A stretch of 64,000 bases of DNA from Isoetes taiwanensis (Eukaryota > Streptophyta > Lycopodiopsida > Isoetales > Isoetaceae). The notes under the pieces were generated by a model, which ran no database searches, was not told where the DNA came from, and was given only the letters and a program-made list of their open reading frames with translations. A program made the translations under genes and the position numbers. Below, piece after piece: positions 42,252-54,058 of this stretch (the first letter of the stretch is position 1; each line of letters starts with the position of its first letter). The stretch lies in the NCBI GenBank assembly GCA_021234155.1, contig JAJEKV010000074.1, positions 2,058,203-2,122,202 on the forward strand. The letters are read 5' to 3'.

Positions 42252-44768
42252 ATGCGGCTCCTCTGGGCAAAGTGGCTGCCAGTTATACGCTCGGAAATCT
42301 CTGGCACCAGGTATTTTTCTAGGCTTCGTAAATCCGTCAAGAATCGCCTCAAGAGATCTAGAACGTCAGCACCCAAAACTTCTTCTAGGTTTAGTCTCAG
42401 GGATAGAAAACACAACCCAGGCAAAGATCAGGAGTCTAAACTTTGTCATGTTTCTTTACAAAAGGTATTGCAGATCCTGGAGGAGGATGATTGGGAGGTT
42501 ATTCTGGGCGAATTGCTGAAGAAAAAAGGTGGGATTTTGAGTACAGATTTAGTTGGTGATGTTCTTAATCATTATAAAGACGGTATTGCATGTGCCAAGT
42601 TCTTTGATTGGATTGGTCACCAGGATGGTTACCGGCATTCTGTGTATACTTACAACTGTCTATTCAATTGTTTGGTTAGGTTTGGGAAAGAGCATTTGGC
42701 TTTGCAATATTTTGATCAGATGTGCCAGGCTGATTATAATCTGGATTCTTGGACACATGGATTCATCATACATGCCTTATGTAAAACTGGTCAGTTGGAT
42801 AAGGCATGTCGCCATTTAGAAGCAATGTCTGAGTGCGGATGGGTCCCAAACACTGTAATTTATAACACATTGATTAGTGGCCTTTGTAAAGAAGGGCGCA
42901 GAAAGGATGCACAAAGGTATTTCAAGCAGATGCTTGGACCAGATGTTGTGACCTACAACACTTTGCTTGATTGTCTATGCAAAGACAATAAATTGGAAGA
43001 GGCTATTCAGCTACTTGATGATATGGTAATGAAGGGCCATATTCCTGATTCTATCACATACAATGTACTTGTTAATGGCTTCTGTAAGGAAAACAAAACA
43101 GACGTGGCCTATAATTTTTTTGAAATGCTGGTAAGAGGGAAAGGAACGGAGCCAGATCTGGCTAGTTGTAATGCCCTCTTTGATGGTCTATGCAAAGCAG
43201 GAAAGTTTGACCTGGCCTGCAAAGTATATGACACGATAGTGGATAAGGATGTGGTCAAGGACGATGGGGCTAAAGGCCCATTTGATAAGATCGTTTCTGA
43301 GGGTACTGTGCCTAATGTGGCGACTTTTAATATTCTGTTCAATCACCTTTGTAAGGAACAGCGTTTAGACGAAGCCCTCACATTTTTCAACAAATTAATA
43401 TCAACAAGAATAGCTCTTGACATAGTCACTTACAATACGTTGATTGATGGACTGTGCAAAGCAAAGCGGCTTGAGGATGCTCGCAAGCTATTTCAAGAAA
43501 TGGGTAATAGCAAGATTGCACCTAGCACAGTCACATATAGCATTTTGATGGATGGATTATGTAAAGCTGGTAGGTTAGAAGAGGCACAGGTATTGTTCAA
43601 GGACATGATTGGTGAAGGTTTTTCTGCAGATACAGTGAGCTACAGTATACTCTTGAATAGCTTATGCAAGGCAACCAAAGTTAAAGAGGCATATGAAGTC
43701 CTTGATATTATGAACGAGAAGGGTTGCACTCCAAATGTCGTTACATATAATAGTCTCGTTGATGGATTGTGCAAGGTAAATAGGTTGGTTGATGCAAAAA
43801 ACCTTGTCAGAAGCATGATTGAAAAAGGATGTGCTCCTGACATGATCACCTATAGCATCATTATCTGTGCTCTTTGCAGAGGTAATGGGGTTGAAGAAGC
43901 CAGAGGACTGCTTGAAGAAATGCTTCAGAAAGGTCTAACCCCAGATGCCTCTACATATAATACAATTATAAATGGGCTTTGTAAGATGAGGAAAATAGAA
44001 GAAGCACTTACTTTTTTGGGGGCAATGCGTGAACATGGAACTGTTCCAGATGCTTTCACGTACAATATTCTTCTCAATAGTTTGTGCAAGTTTGGAAAGG
44101 TAGGAAAAGCATATAAATTCTTTATGTCAATAATCAGTGATAACTGTTCAGTGGACGTGGTGACTTTTAACATTATGATTGATGGGCTTTGCAAGATCAG
44201 ACAATTGGAAAATGCATTAGACATACTGCATCATATGAATCTGGGGGGAAATGCCCCCAATGTAGTGACTTATAGTACTATCATTAGTGGTCTATGCAAA
44301 TCTGGTAAGATAGGTCAAGCTTGTAGTCTTTTCGATGAGATGGATCGTGCCGGTATTCTTGCTAGTATAACAATCTTCAATAGCCTCATTGATGGTTTTT
44401 GCAAGTCTGGTAAGGTGTCTGAGGCACATTCTTTCCTAGAAAAGATGGTCGCCAAGGGTATCACACCAGACGTTGTCACCTATAATATCCTCTTGAATAG
44501 CTTTTGCAAGTTGGGCCAAGTTGAAGATGCATATAGGCTCTTCAAGGGGATGGCTTATAAAGGGTGCTATCCTAGTGTGGTGACCTACAACACATTAATA
44601 GGTGGGTTCTGTAAAGTAATGAGGATGGAGGATGCGCAGAAAACTTACCAGCACATGCTGGAGAAAGGATGTTCTCCTAATGAAGCTACACATAAAATCC
44701 TTGTTAATGGATACAGAAACGCAGGGCAAGTTGAGAAAGCAGAAGGTATATTGCAAAGAAAGTTATGA
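42252..44768 (+). CDS. P-class pentatricopeptide repeat protein, intact single exon
   Basis: The protein has 838 residues from the first ATG of the frame (MRLLWAKWLP). Five codons upstream are also open but start with TTG. The first 70 residues are Arg/Ser-rich without acidic residues at first, as in a mitochondrial or plastid targeting peptide. From about residue 120 to the end there are about 20 tandem PPR units, nearly all 35 residues long with the pattern (P)xVVTYNTLIDGLCKxGxxxxA. The third is shortened (QMLGPDVVTYN) and the sixth has an insertion of about 18 residues (VVKDDGAKGPFDKIVSEG). There is no E or DYW domain, so it belongs to the P class, which binds organelle RNA for stabilisation, splicing or translation. 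Position 5/35 residues (N, N, S, T etc.) vary between units, as expected for a defined RNA target. No introns or disruptions. Confidence 0.93.
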   Translation: MRLLWAKWLPVIRSEISGTRYFSRLRKSVKNRLKRSRTSAPKTSSRFSLRDRKHNPGKDQESKLCHVSLQKVLQILEEDDWEVILGELLKKKGGILSTDLVGDVLNHYKDGIACAKFFDWIGHQDGYRHSVYTYNCLFNCLVRFGKEHLALQYFDQMCQADYNLDSWTHGFIIHALCKTGQLDKACRHLEAMSECGWVPNTVIYNTLISGLCKEGRRKDAQRYFKQMLGPDVVTYNTLLDCLCKDNKLEEAIQLLDDMVMKGHIPDSITYNVLVNGFCKENKTDVAYNFFEMLVRGKGTEPDLASCNALFDGLCKAGKFDLACKVYDTIVDKDVVKDDGAKGPFDKIVSEGTVPNVATFNILFNHLCKEQRLDEALTFFNKLISTRIALDIVTYNTLIDGLCKAKRLEDARKLFQEMGNSKIAPSTVTYSILMDGLCKAGRLEEAQVLFKDMIGEGFSADTVSYSILLNSLCKATKVKEAYEVLDIMNEKGCTPNVVTYNSLVDGLCKVNRLVDAKNLVRSMIEKGCAPDMITYSIIICALCRGNGVEEARGLLEEMLQKGLTPDASTYNTIINGLCKMRKIEEALTFLGAMREHGTVPDAFTYNILLNSLCKFGKVGKAYKFFMSIISDNCSVDVVTFNIMIDGLCKIRQLENALDILHHMNLGGNAPNVVTYSTIISGLCKSGKIGQACSLFDEMDRAGILASITIFNSLIDGFCKSGKVSEAHSFLEKMVAKGITPDVVTYNILLNSFCKLGQVEDAYRLFKGMAYKGCYPSVVTYNTLIGGFCKVMRMEDAQKTYQHMLEKGCSPNEATHKILVNGYRNAGQVEKAEGILQRKL

Positions 44769-44849
44769 TTCACTCCCCTCATGATGTATAGATGAAACAA
44801 CGGATGAGAGCGTCTTGTTGTTACGCCTATAATATCCAGTTCTTCAAGG

Positions 44850-45058
44850 TGTTGGGTATAAAGGATGCTTTCCAAGTGTGATAACCTGGAGACATAATAG
44901 CTCAGTTCTGTAAAGTAATGAAAGGCGCCCAGCAAATTTTTCAACATATGCTGGAGAAAGGATGCTCTAATGAAATTACACCTAAGATTCTTGTTGATGG
45001 ATAGATAAAGCAGGACAATTGAGAATGCAGGTGGTGTATTGGCAGAGAAAACTATGAA
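44850..45058 (+). pseudogene. decayed duplicate of the PPR gene 3' end
   Basis: About 90 bases after the PPR stop, the sequence again follows the last two repeats of the gene. Examples are TTCTGTAAAGTAATGA, CATATGCTGGAGAAAGGATG, ATTCTTGTTGATGGATA and a GGTGTATTGGCAGAGAAA end matching GGTATATTGCAAAGAAAG. Small deletions destroy the frame. It is a partial tandem duplication, useful evidence of how the repeat gene grows or shrinks. Confidence 0.75.
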
Positions 45059-45059
45059 T

Positions 45060-46500
45060 CACTTGAACATACTTTGGAACTAAGGTGGATGACATAATGC
45101 AGGCTCTGAAATTTCAAATGTGTACCTGTGGCCTTATAAAGGCACCTGTGGATATGCATTTCTAGAGGAAGGCAAATTTCTAAACTGCCTTGATTCATTT
45201 TAAGCTAGATTTATCTAGCTTTCTACACGAATACAACACCTAGGAAATGTATCCTCCTGCACTTCCTGATAAAAATGTGACCTGTTTATTTGTACATACA
45301 TTAACTCTTGAAGCTATGGGGACACACGGTGCCAAGAACGGAGATGGTTAAGCTCTTTGCCTGGAGCATTGGCCGCCATATTAGTATGGAAGCACTTCTC
45401 CAATGTTTTTTGGTTGACATTAGCTTCCTGTTACAATTTCCATTCAACAGTTAATTTATGTCGAGTTTCCTGCTGTTGACTGAGTTGATCATGAAGAGCT
45501 AAAACATCTTCCAGACACTGACAGAGATATTCTGGATGCAATTTATACAAGCTTCAAAATGAGGCTTAGTAACATGATGTAACGTTATTGTTTTGATGTA
45601 ATATTACTTCTTTAAACCAAGAAAGAACTGTGGGGCTATGGGACAAAACTCATGCATATCAGTTCTACATTGCTGTATGGTTTTTTACCTTATATTGCAT
45701 ATGCTCACAAGAAACAGGCAAAAAAAAGGGCTCTTCGTGATAAAGTGCCAAAGCATATCCCTCTAGAGTTTTATATCATAGACAGGTTTGCAGAATTACA
45801 ATATTAACGTTGACTTATGGTGAAGTTTGAGTTTTCTTTTTTTAAGGACTTGAAGTTTGAGTTATGCTTATAAGTATATATACTTAACGTTCTCTACTCT
45901 ATCACATCTGTTGTCCTGGTCAGTCTCAAAGCTTTTCCATCTTAAGGCATTTTTCGCAATATTATTTGGGGGAAACTTCCTTATCCTATCCTTATAGTTG
46001 TATATTGTTGCCCTTTTTTTTGGTTGAAAATGCTTTTCTACAACTTTCTTACATTGTCAACATGTTTTTGTTCTAGTATCTACTTTCATTATTTACAAAG
46101 GATTTCCTTCTCGAGGCAAGTTTTTAACCTAGTAGCAATGGCGGGACTACCTAGGGATCCCACAAATTGATTTATTTCATGGAACTTAAAAATATAATTA
46201 GATTCAATTTATATTCTTTGAATACAAAGTCTATCATTCATTGAACCATATGCAATGGCATACAAATAAATGTCTATCATTAATTGTGTGTAAATGAACC
46301 ATGTGCAATTGCGTGTATTACAAATAAATGCCTTCTAGTATCCTTTTTTTTTTCCTTTTTTTTTTTCTTTTTATTATTGAAGGCAAGTTTGTATTTATGA
46401 TAATAAATGGTACAGAAACCTTATTTAAGACCCCTCAAATGGGCCAAATGGGAAGGATTATACCCAAAAACAACTATCATGACACTTAGTACAGGAATAC
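45060..46500. other. no recognisable gene
   Basis: No coding frame of interest. There is a long T/C-rich run at about 46342-46375 and AT-rich text. It may include the PPR 3' UTR. Confidence 0.35.
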
Positions 46501-46536
46501 TCTATTAGAACTCCTGCTCAACTTCTTCCCTCCAGA

Positions 46537-46660
46537 ACCACTATTCCTAATTCAATGCAAAAGAATGTGGTCGTCCTCTTCCCACACTAGGAAGTACTAC
46601 CACTATTCCTAATTCAATGCTAAAGAATGTGGTCGTCCTCTTCCCACACTAGGAAGTACT
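46537..46660. repeat. 62-bp tandem duplication
   Basis: The unit starting ACCACTATTCCTAATTCAAT is present twice with one base difference. The third partial unit is absent. Confidence 0.85.
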
Positions 46661-46821
46661 ACAGGAGTAGGACTTCCCACTTTCTTGAATCCCTCTCATA
46701 GCTTATCATATGATATAGACATAAAATAAAAAGGCATAAACTATACATATAGTAATTACATGCTTTCTTTCTAATATCTTGAAACGAAGTCTTAGAATTA
46801 GCATGGGTAGCTTACCAATGA

Positions 46822-47058
46822 AGCATGCAATTACTTCTTCGGCTTTGAGTAATTTGTGGAACATGGCCGCGTACAATCTGCAACTATGGCAGCCTTCACC
46901 TTGCCACGTTTAGGGGGCAATTGGCTACGATTTTCTCCCTTATTATTACCACCCTTACCGCTATTGCCCTTGCTTGAGTTTTGGGTCACAGGGAAGCAAG
47001 GAGAGCATGTTGGAATTAGCCCCATATCTTCAGTGCAAGGTCTTATGAAGTGAATCAA
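46822..47058 (-). other. possible small basic protein or 3' exon
   Basis: The minus strand codes NSSKGNSGKGGNNKGENRSQ followed by LPPKRGKVKAAIVADCTRP and a stop. The PPKRGxVKxxI motif is reminiscent of short plant proteins that end in a PPKRG-I-K box, but I cannot name the family with confidence. No start exon is identified. Confidence 0.25.
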
Positions 47059-47696
47059 CCACTAGTGCCAATCTATTTCGTCTAGTTTCTGGTGGTTCTT
47101 GCTAGTATATGAGTTCATTTTATAGACCAACACAACATTGTTTATGTTTATCATGTCGTCAAAGAATGTCATGTCTATCTCGGAATATTGAAATGATGAA
47201 TGTAAGCTATTTTCTACAACGAAATCATTGTATTTGCTTTTTGACCAGCCTCATCATTTTATAAGTGATTGCTAGAGACTATTTTTTATAATAAAATCAT
47301 GGTATTTGCTTTGTTGACCGGTCTCAATCATTTTCTTATCCAGAAGCCCCAAATATTGAAAGAAAAACATATAGATGTAGAGGAGATTTAACACGTTTGC
47401 AATATCCGAATTGAAAATATTCATATCAATGCAACGTGCTCATCAGACACAACTCTCAATGTCAAAACTCTTTGTCGGTTGTAGTTCCCCACAAATATAA
47501 TCAAATAACATTTGGTGGCTAAAGCCTTTTTTTTACCCCTCAAGTTATTAGGACAAACATCATGGCCGGAATGGTGGGTGGGCTATGGTAACGTCAATGC
47601 TCAGGTTAGCACTTTAGTAAGGAACACTTCTTGCATCGGGATTGTCATTTCTCATTTGTCACAATTCATTATCACAACATATATAAAGCAGTAGGC

Positions 47697-47975
47697 CTAG
47701 TATTTTTTGTTTGAGGCTAATATTTCCGTCTCAACAAAAACTTGAGCACAACACGTGTATAAAAAATAGCAAAAATAAAAATAAATAAAAAATCCCAGAA
47801 TTCTTGCACGACCTTCCCCTTTCTTGCTCTTCAAGCAAGCAATCCCTGACGGCTCAGTCAGCCGCCAGATCTCTGTGCCACTTCTCTGAGCCTTCCACAA
47901 AAAAAGGCCGCGAGCATCCAAGCTACTTAATCGGAGCTTACTTTCGGGCCTATTTGTCCTGTATCGATCTGCCAT
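47697..47975 (-). other. short ORF of unknown nature
   Basis: An ATG opens MADRYRTNRPESKLRLSSLD and continues 92 codons, ending in a hydrophobic, low-complexity IYFYFCYF tail. There is no homology I can see. The tail is probably non-coding AT-rich sequence, so a real gene is unlikely but not excluded. Confidence 0.15.
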
Positions 47976-47979
47976 AGAA

Positions 47980-49540
47980 AATTTTGACAGAGCTATTTGG
48001 GCTCAGGCCGGCAGAAAAATGTAAGCAATAGCCATAGCCAAGTCCTTCGGTCTACTCGTGGCAGATAGGAAAAGACGATCTCATTGCTTATATAAAGACC
48101 CATTCGAAGTTGAGAAATGGTGGATCTCCGCTGAAGGCCCTAGCTGCAATTTGGTCCGTCGAACCTACAACCTGAGGCTCAGGGCTGAGATTTGAGCTCA
48201 GGAGAGAGTTGACTGGGAATCGTAGCCACATTCATCAGCATTTTTGTTTCTGGAGGAATCGCTGGAACAGGTACATTTTCTTTGATGCATGTTAACCCAT
48301 TCAGGGCAAGATGTTTCAAGGCCGTTTTTTAAGCTCTTTACTTGGAATATGCAGTTTGATCTTTCGCCTTCATCACAAATTTTTCCATGAAAAATCGGGC
48401 ATGATATTTCTCAGCAAGCTGGCAAATCTGGGCAGGAAAGTTATTTAAAAGGTTTTCCTGCAGTTTTTATTAGTTTCGCCATATGACATAAATAGGTAGT
48501 CTATCGCAACTCTTATTCCATCAGATAAGCACTAAAATCTACAAGATGATTAGATTTGAGTGATGTTTCTAAATAAGTTGAAGCTGAGGTTTTGATGTTT
48601 TGTAATTTTTTGCAAGATTGTCCTCAATGCTTGAGCTTCTCTGATGAGGCCTGTTTTTTTCCCGACTTTATAATCTTATTTGTATGATGCTGACAAGTAG
48701 AATGAGCATATTAAATGCATTTTCTATTGATTCAGGCATGAGGTTCTCTGATAATGATTGCTCCTGGGTTTTGTTCCTTTGGTACTTCCATTTTGTGTTG
48801 TAGATTCCTGCATCAAACAAAGCTGTCATTTCAGTAGTAGTTATAGTTTTCTCTTTCATTATAGGGAGTGCTTGCATTTCGTACTACAATCTTTACTCAT
48901 AAATCATGATTGGTTCATACAGAATGTTTAGTTGTGGCATGCATACTTGTTGTGGGCTTTGAACAAATATCTACCTACGTCAGCAAAGGCTGAAGCCACT
49001 GAGGGAAGGTAAATTATTTAACGAGTTGAACATATTATTGCCTCTCATCTAGACTATATAGTTTAAAAAACACAAGGCAGATAACTACATCAACTACAAG
49101 TAGAAGGACTTCTACTACCAGTGAGTGCGCCAGTAGAAGGACTTCTACTACAAACAATTTTCTTTCCTGACTCACTTCCATACACATAGCTCAATGAAGA
49201 AAGAGAAATGTTCGCGGCGATAAGAAATTTTGATTTTCTCCTCGTCGTCAATTAACTGTCTTTAATTTTTTCCTAAAATCCGCCGCTATCTCCTCCCAAG
49301 ACTCGATGCCTGAACTCGGGTTTGGCTTTGCGTCGAATCTGACCACCAAATAAGTAAACCACTTTTTTGTTATTTCTTTAAAACATGTAATTTTGGCCCT
49401 AGGGTTTCTAGGCGGCGCCGCTTAGAGCGCCGCCACAAGTCTATAACTAGCTTTTTAAAAATAATTTTCAATACAGATCAATTAACAATAAAACTGAGTA
49501 TTCATTAATCATCAAAACTTATATATATTTCAAAGAACTT
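47980..49540. other. gene-poor stretch with GC-rich palindromes
   Basis: No gene recognised. A 33-bp spaced duplication of AGTAGAAGGACTTCTACTAC is at about 49100-49152. At 49209 the minus strand carries the CGCCGCGAACATTT motif also seen at 26.8 and 28.1 kb. At 49412 there is a palindrome (GGCGGCGCCGCTTAGAGCGC). Confidence 0.35.
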
Positions 49541-51370
49541 GTCTCTCGGCAGTACCTTATTCTCTATTCTTTGAAACCATGCAGGGGAGGGGCTTCTCCC
49601 TACTTGGATTGACCAATTTGGCATTTCTTTCATGTTGTGGCATGCCCTTTCTCGGCTTTGCCTCTTCTTTGGCTATAATCCTTCGACCTTTCGCCCTCAA
49701 TCCCATTTTTGATAAGGAAGTTCTCTTCTATTCGAAAGGTTTTTGTCATTTTCATGCGAGCCCCATTCTAGAATCCCATCAATCCGAGCCATCGGATCGA
49801 GATTCAAGAGAGGGCGAGCATGCATGTCTCGCATGCATACATTGCATGCTTTCTCTAGTTGGGAGATCGCTATATTAGGCGAGGTTCTTCATCAACATCT
49901 CATCGGCGCTTCGTCTTCTCTCTCGGCAGTATCTTATTCTCTATTCTTTGAAACCCACCCCCTTGCTCATTTTAATGTGTTTTTGTGCTTTGGCATGCGT
50001 GACCAGCCCCTCTATTTAAAGAGGTTTTTCTTTTATTGTCGCGTGGCACGCGTGATCAGCCCCTCCACTTTGGGAGGTTTGTTTTTTCACATTTGTTCTA
50101 GTGTTGATGATATGCAGGTACAAGTTGGCAAGCAATAGCAGCTTCAACTTCTCCATTCTTGGGCTTTTTGGGAGTGATTTTTCAGCCTTACGTTTGTTCA
50201 AGTCCATTGCTGAAGGCTTATCATTAGTGTTTTTCCTCAAAAACCCGAAACGGCGGGGTTTTTTAATCTCGGTGATCAGTTTTCGACAGATACACAAACC
50301 AAACATCTAATAGCATTGTATTTTTTGGGTCCAAGTTGTATAATTGGACATTCCCTTTATTTTTTCGTGGGTAGTTCGCATATGTGCGGCTACCCACTAT
50401 CCACCATTGTAGAAAATCTGTTGAGATGAATGAGAAGCCTATCTATCATGCCCTTTCTCGGCCTTGCCTCTTCTTTGGCCATAATCCTTTGACCGTTCGC
50501 CCTCGATGCCGTTTTTTATAAGGAAGTTCACTTCTATTCGGGAGGTTTTTGTCGTTTTCATGCGAGCCCCATTCTAGAATCCCATCGATCCAAGCCATCG
50601 GATCGAGATTCTAGAGAGGGTGAGTATGCATGTCTCGCATGCATGCATTGTATACTTTCTCTAGTTGGGAGATCGCTATATTAGGTGAGGTTCTTCATCA
50701 ACATCTCATCGGCGCTTCCTCTTCTCTCTCGGCAGTACATTATTCTCTATTCTTTGAAACCCACCCTCCCCCCCCCTTGCTTATTTAATGTATTTGTCAC
50801 CTGGCACGCGTGACCAGTCCCTCTATTTGAAGAGGTTTTTCTTTTGTTGTCGCGTGGCATGCGTGATCAGCCCCTCCACTTTGGGAGGTTTGTTTTTTCA
50901 CATTTATTCTAGTGTTGGTGATATGCAGGTACAGATTGGCAAGCAACAACAGCTTCAACTTTTCCATTCGTGGGTTTTTTAGGAGCGATTTTTCAGCCTT
51001 ACGTTTGTCCAAGTCCCTTGTCGAAGACTTATCATTAGGGTTTTTTCTCGAAAACCCGAAAGGGCGGGTTTTTTAATCCCGGTAATAAGTTTTCGACAGG
51101 TACACAAACCAAACATCTAATAGCATTGTATTTTTTGGGCATTCCCTTTATTTTTTCGTGGGTAGTTCGCATGTGTGCAGCTACCCACTATCTACCATTG
51201 TAGAAAATCTATTAAGATGAATGAGAAGCATATCTATCATGCCCTTTCTCGGCCTTACCTCTTCTTTCACCATAATCCTTTGACCTTTCGCCCTCGATCC
51301 CATTTTTTATAAGGAAGTTCACTTCTATTCGGGAGGTTTTTGTCGTTTTCATGCGAGCTTCATTTTAGAA
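49541..51370. repeat. 0.8-kb tandem repeat, about two full copies plus partial ends
   Basis: Units start CATGCCCTTTCTCGG at 49641, 50447 and 51238 (periods 806 and 791). The third stops at about 51370. Each full unit has GATCGAGATTC.AGAGAGGG, CTCTCGGCAGTA..TTATTCTC, a GGCACGCGTGA..AGCCCCTC segment and GGGTAGTTCGCAT. Copies differ by scattered substitutions and short indels. A further piece of the unit (49543-49577) lies in front. No long conserved frame runs through the units, so this looks like a non-coding tandem array or repeated LTR-like sequence. Confidence 0.85.
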
Positions 51371-53040
51371 TAAACCCCTGTTATGCAAGCCACTGGTTTG
51401 CTTGAGTCTAACAGCTATCACATCCATGCTCTTCTCGGATTCCAAGCTAAAACCCCAAAACTCTGCATGGCCACTCTTCTCTGGCCGGAAGCTATGGCAA
51501 ATAGGGTCGTAAGCTTCTTTCTAACAATCAGATAGTGCTTCTTCATGCCACATGCAAACAAACTAGTTAAACTCTCCCTGCTTCAAAACCTCTATCGGGT
51601 CAGAACCTCTACTATAGAACGTTCTAAGCTGCTGATCTCCCAAAATGGTTGCAAGAAGCTCGAAAAACCTCTTGCCTGTCAACAATGTTGCATCTCGCCT
51701 CGAAAAAGATCATAAAGCAACCGCAGTCTACTGAAACCTACAAAACACAAGGATATTTGTCACATCTTCCCAAAACTTCAAGAACAGAAGGAAAATAGAA
51801 GCAAAACAGAAGATAAAGATCTTTCAAACTCAAAATAACCTCTAGCAACAAGATTAAGAGAAAACACTAAAATACTCCTCCATTTTAAGCAAATAGCCGC
51901 TCCGTAGGTAGCTCCAAGCTCCAGCAGCACAAAAAAGAAAAAAAGTTAGCAAGCGCCTCGACGACGACAGAGATCGCCATAGCCGAAGCTCCAGAAGTTC
52001 GTCATAGCTAAGCTTGAAAAGGAAAGAAAAAAATGAGGACAAAAGGGAAAAAATACTATTTCTTTTTTGGATCGCCGTATATTCGCCTTCCGGCGGTTTA
52101 CGTGAGGGAACCTGGCCCCTCTCAAATTCACTCTCAAATTCACTCTCAAATTTGTTTTTGCCCAAATTTTTGTCTGGAAGCATCTATTGTTTCGCCTCCA
52201 TGAAATTGCTATAGAACATGCCAAGATACATAATTCAAAGAAGAATCTGAAATATGTGATCGAAATCCCTGCTTTTTCAAGGGAAACCAAGATTGAAAAG
52301 GAAAAGAAAAGATTTGCTGACTTCTGCTGAGCCGAATCCCTGGATATAAAGCCTGTTGACTCTCAAAGCGATGCATCTTGCTGCCAATTCAGATCTTGTT
52401 GCCATCATGATCAGAAGACGTTTTCCCTCTTAGTTTTGATCCACCCAATTGGATCCAACCACGTGGACCCGTGGGTTCAATGGTCCCATATTTTCTTACC
52501 AACCACTAATATTCTAATTAAAATACTAGGTGATATATGAAACATCATCTATGAAAAAGCATCCCCTATTGCGCTTTCATAGTGGTGTGGCGTTGCCACA
52601 GACATTCCTAAGCAACATTTGTCGTATGAACATTTTTTGGGCTTGCAATTATATCTCGCAATAAGAAACCTAAAATCTAGAAGTTTAAATAGGCCCTTTA
52701 ATTTTTGCGTAGTTGTCAAAATAAAATAAATGCACATGTATTTTTGTATTTGTCAAAATGCCATTCCTAAGGTTATGAAATAAAGATAAGGTTTAGGGTA
52801 CCTACACACTAACGGGTTAAAATTGTTAAGTTAAAAAAAATTAGCTTAACTATTAACACACATGATTTTTGTTAAAGAAATTGTTAAAAAGAAGGGGTTA
52901 ACTTATAACATATTGTTAGCATTAAATTAGTGATTTAACCCCTGTTCACATTGTTTATTGTTACGTTAAATATTAACAATTTATTGACAACGTTACATTT
53001 TGCAGACGAAATTTTATTGGATGCTCAGCCCCTTCCTTTA
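51370..53040. other. no recognisable gene; local duplications
   Basis: A 13-base unit ACTCTCAAATTC is repeated three times at 52125-52155. 52800-53000 is AT-rich with many GTTAA/TTAAC words in both orientations. The GCCATAGC motif occurs at 51976. No gene recognised. Confidence 0.35.
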
Positions 53041-53084
53041 GGTTTGTTAACGCGTCGGGACGGCCGCTCAAGGTAATCGAAGGC

Positions 53085-53175
53085 TCCATCGCCGGAGTCC
53101 TTAGCGTGGAGTTGGCTCGCCGGAGTTGGTAATCGCGTGGAGTTGGCTCGCCGGAGCTCCTAGCGTGGAGTGAGA
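53085..53175. repeat. GC-rich short tandem repeats
   Basis: GCGTGGAGTTGGCTCGCCGG occurs at 53104 and 53135, with partial flanking copies (CGCCGGAGTCC, CGCCGGAGCTCC). It forms an isolated GC-rich island in AT-rich sequence. Confidence 0.7.
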
Positions 53176-53785
53176 ATCACCAAAACCAGGTCCCTGGTGC
53201 TTCTTTCCCATTCTATATGTTCTTTTTTTAGAGTCTCTAGGAACAGTAATTTCTCAACGGAAACAAACTCATATTTTACTGTTCAAATATGAACCAAGAA
53301 GGAACAGTATTGCTCTCTATCTACCCAATAGGAGGAAGTCTTGATCAAGGAGGCCCACTGTAGTAAATCCCTGATTATCAGATCCTTGCTCTTTGCTGCC
53401 CTGTGTATAGCTTTGAAATATTTGTTCTTTTGTCATGTTTTTTTCTATACAAAACGGTCTATCATAGGCATATTGGAGTTTGATTATTAGTACATTGGGC
53501 CCCTTAGGCCAAGTGCCAGCCATTTTGCATCTAGCCAGTTGCTACTCAAATCATAAAGTGCGAAAGTTTTCTTGCTCTGTAGCAGATACCAGATTGCTAT
53601 CTGATGGCCTGGCTATGGCAGGCTTTTTGTAGTATCAATTGACTGTGCTTGCTTTTGGCCTATCCACTGATTTGAAGTGCAGAACTGCCAGCTCTCTTCC
53701 AACAGATCCTTCAGTTGTGCTTATGGTTTTAAGCTTAAATTTATCTTCAGTAAACTATTAGTGATGAGGGTGAGAGTTCTCTTAC

Positions 53786-54058
53786 CGTATGAGTTGGGAT
53801 CTGATTCCACATTGATGTGTATCCTGAAGATGTCTGCAAACATATATGTTGAATCTGGAAAGCTTGCTCGCACCTTGCTTTGCACCCTAGCAAGGCGCCA
53901 TTCCACTTCCTGACCGCATCATTGTATGCTTTAAGACAGCCTAATTCATCATAATCCGAAGGATTTCCAGTTCCAAAATTGCTCAAGAGTATAGGAAGAC
54001 AGCCTAATGCCGGAAGCCCTACTACCATTATTGTCTTGGCGCCTCCATAATTTAAATC
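53786..54058 (-). pseudogene. GDSL esterase/lipase exon with a frameshift
   Basis: Flanked by a good acceptor (GATACAG) and donor (GTAAGA), the exon reads DLNYGGAKTIMVVGLPALGC, then SNFGTGNPSDYDELGCLKAY and NDAVRKWNGAL. After one base shift it continues ARVQSKVRASFPDSTYMFAD, IFRIHINV and NSYG. This is the third conserved block of plant GDSL esterases (VGLPPLGCLP). The first block with the catalytic Ser and the last with Asp/His are not found nearby, and the shift breaks the frame. It is a relic of a secreted lipase gene. Confidence 0.75.

Noticed and set aside
49579-50138. ORFs of 99 and 131 codons in the 0.8-kb repeat
   Set aside because: The frames are not conserved in the second repeat copy, as coding sequence should be.
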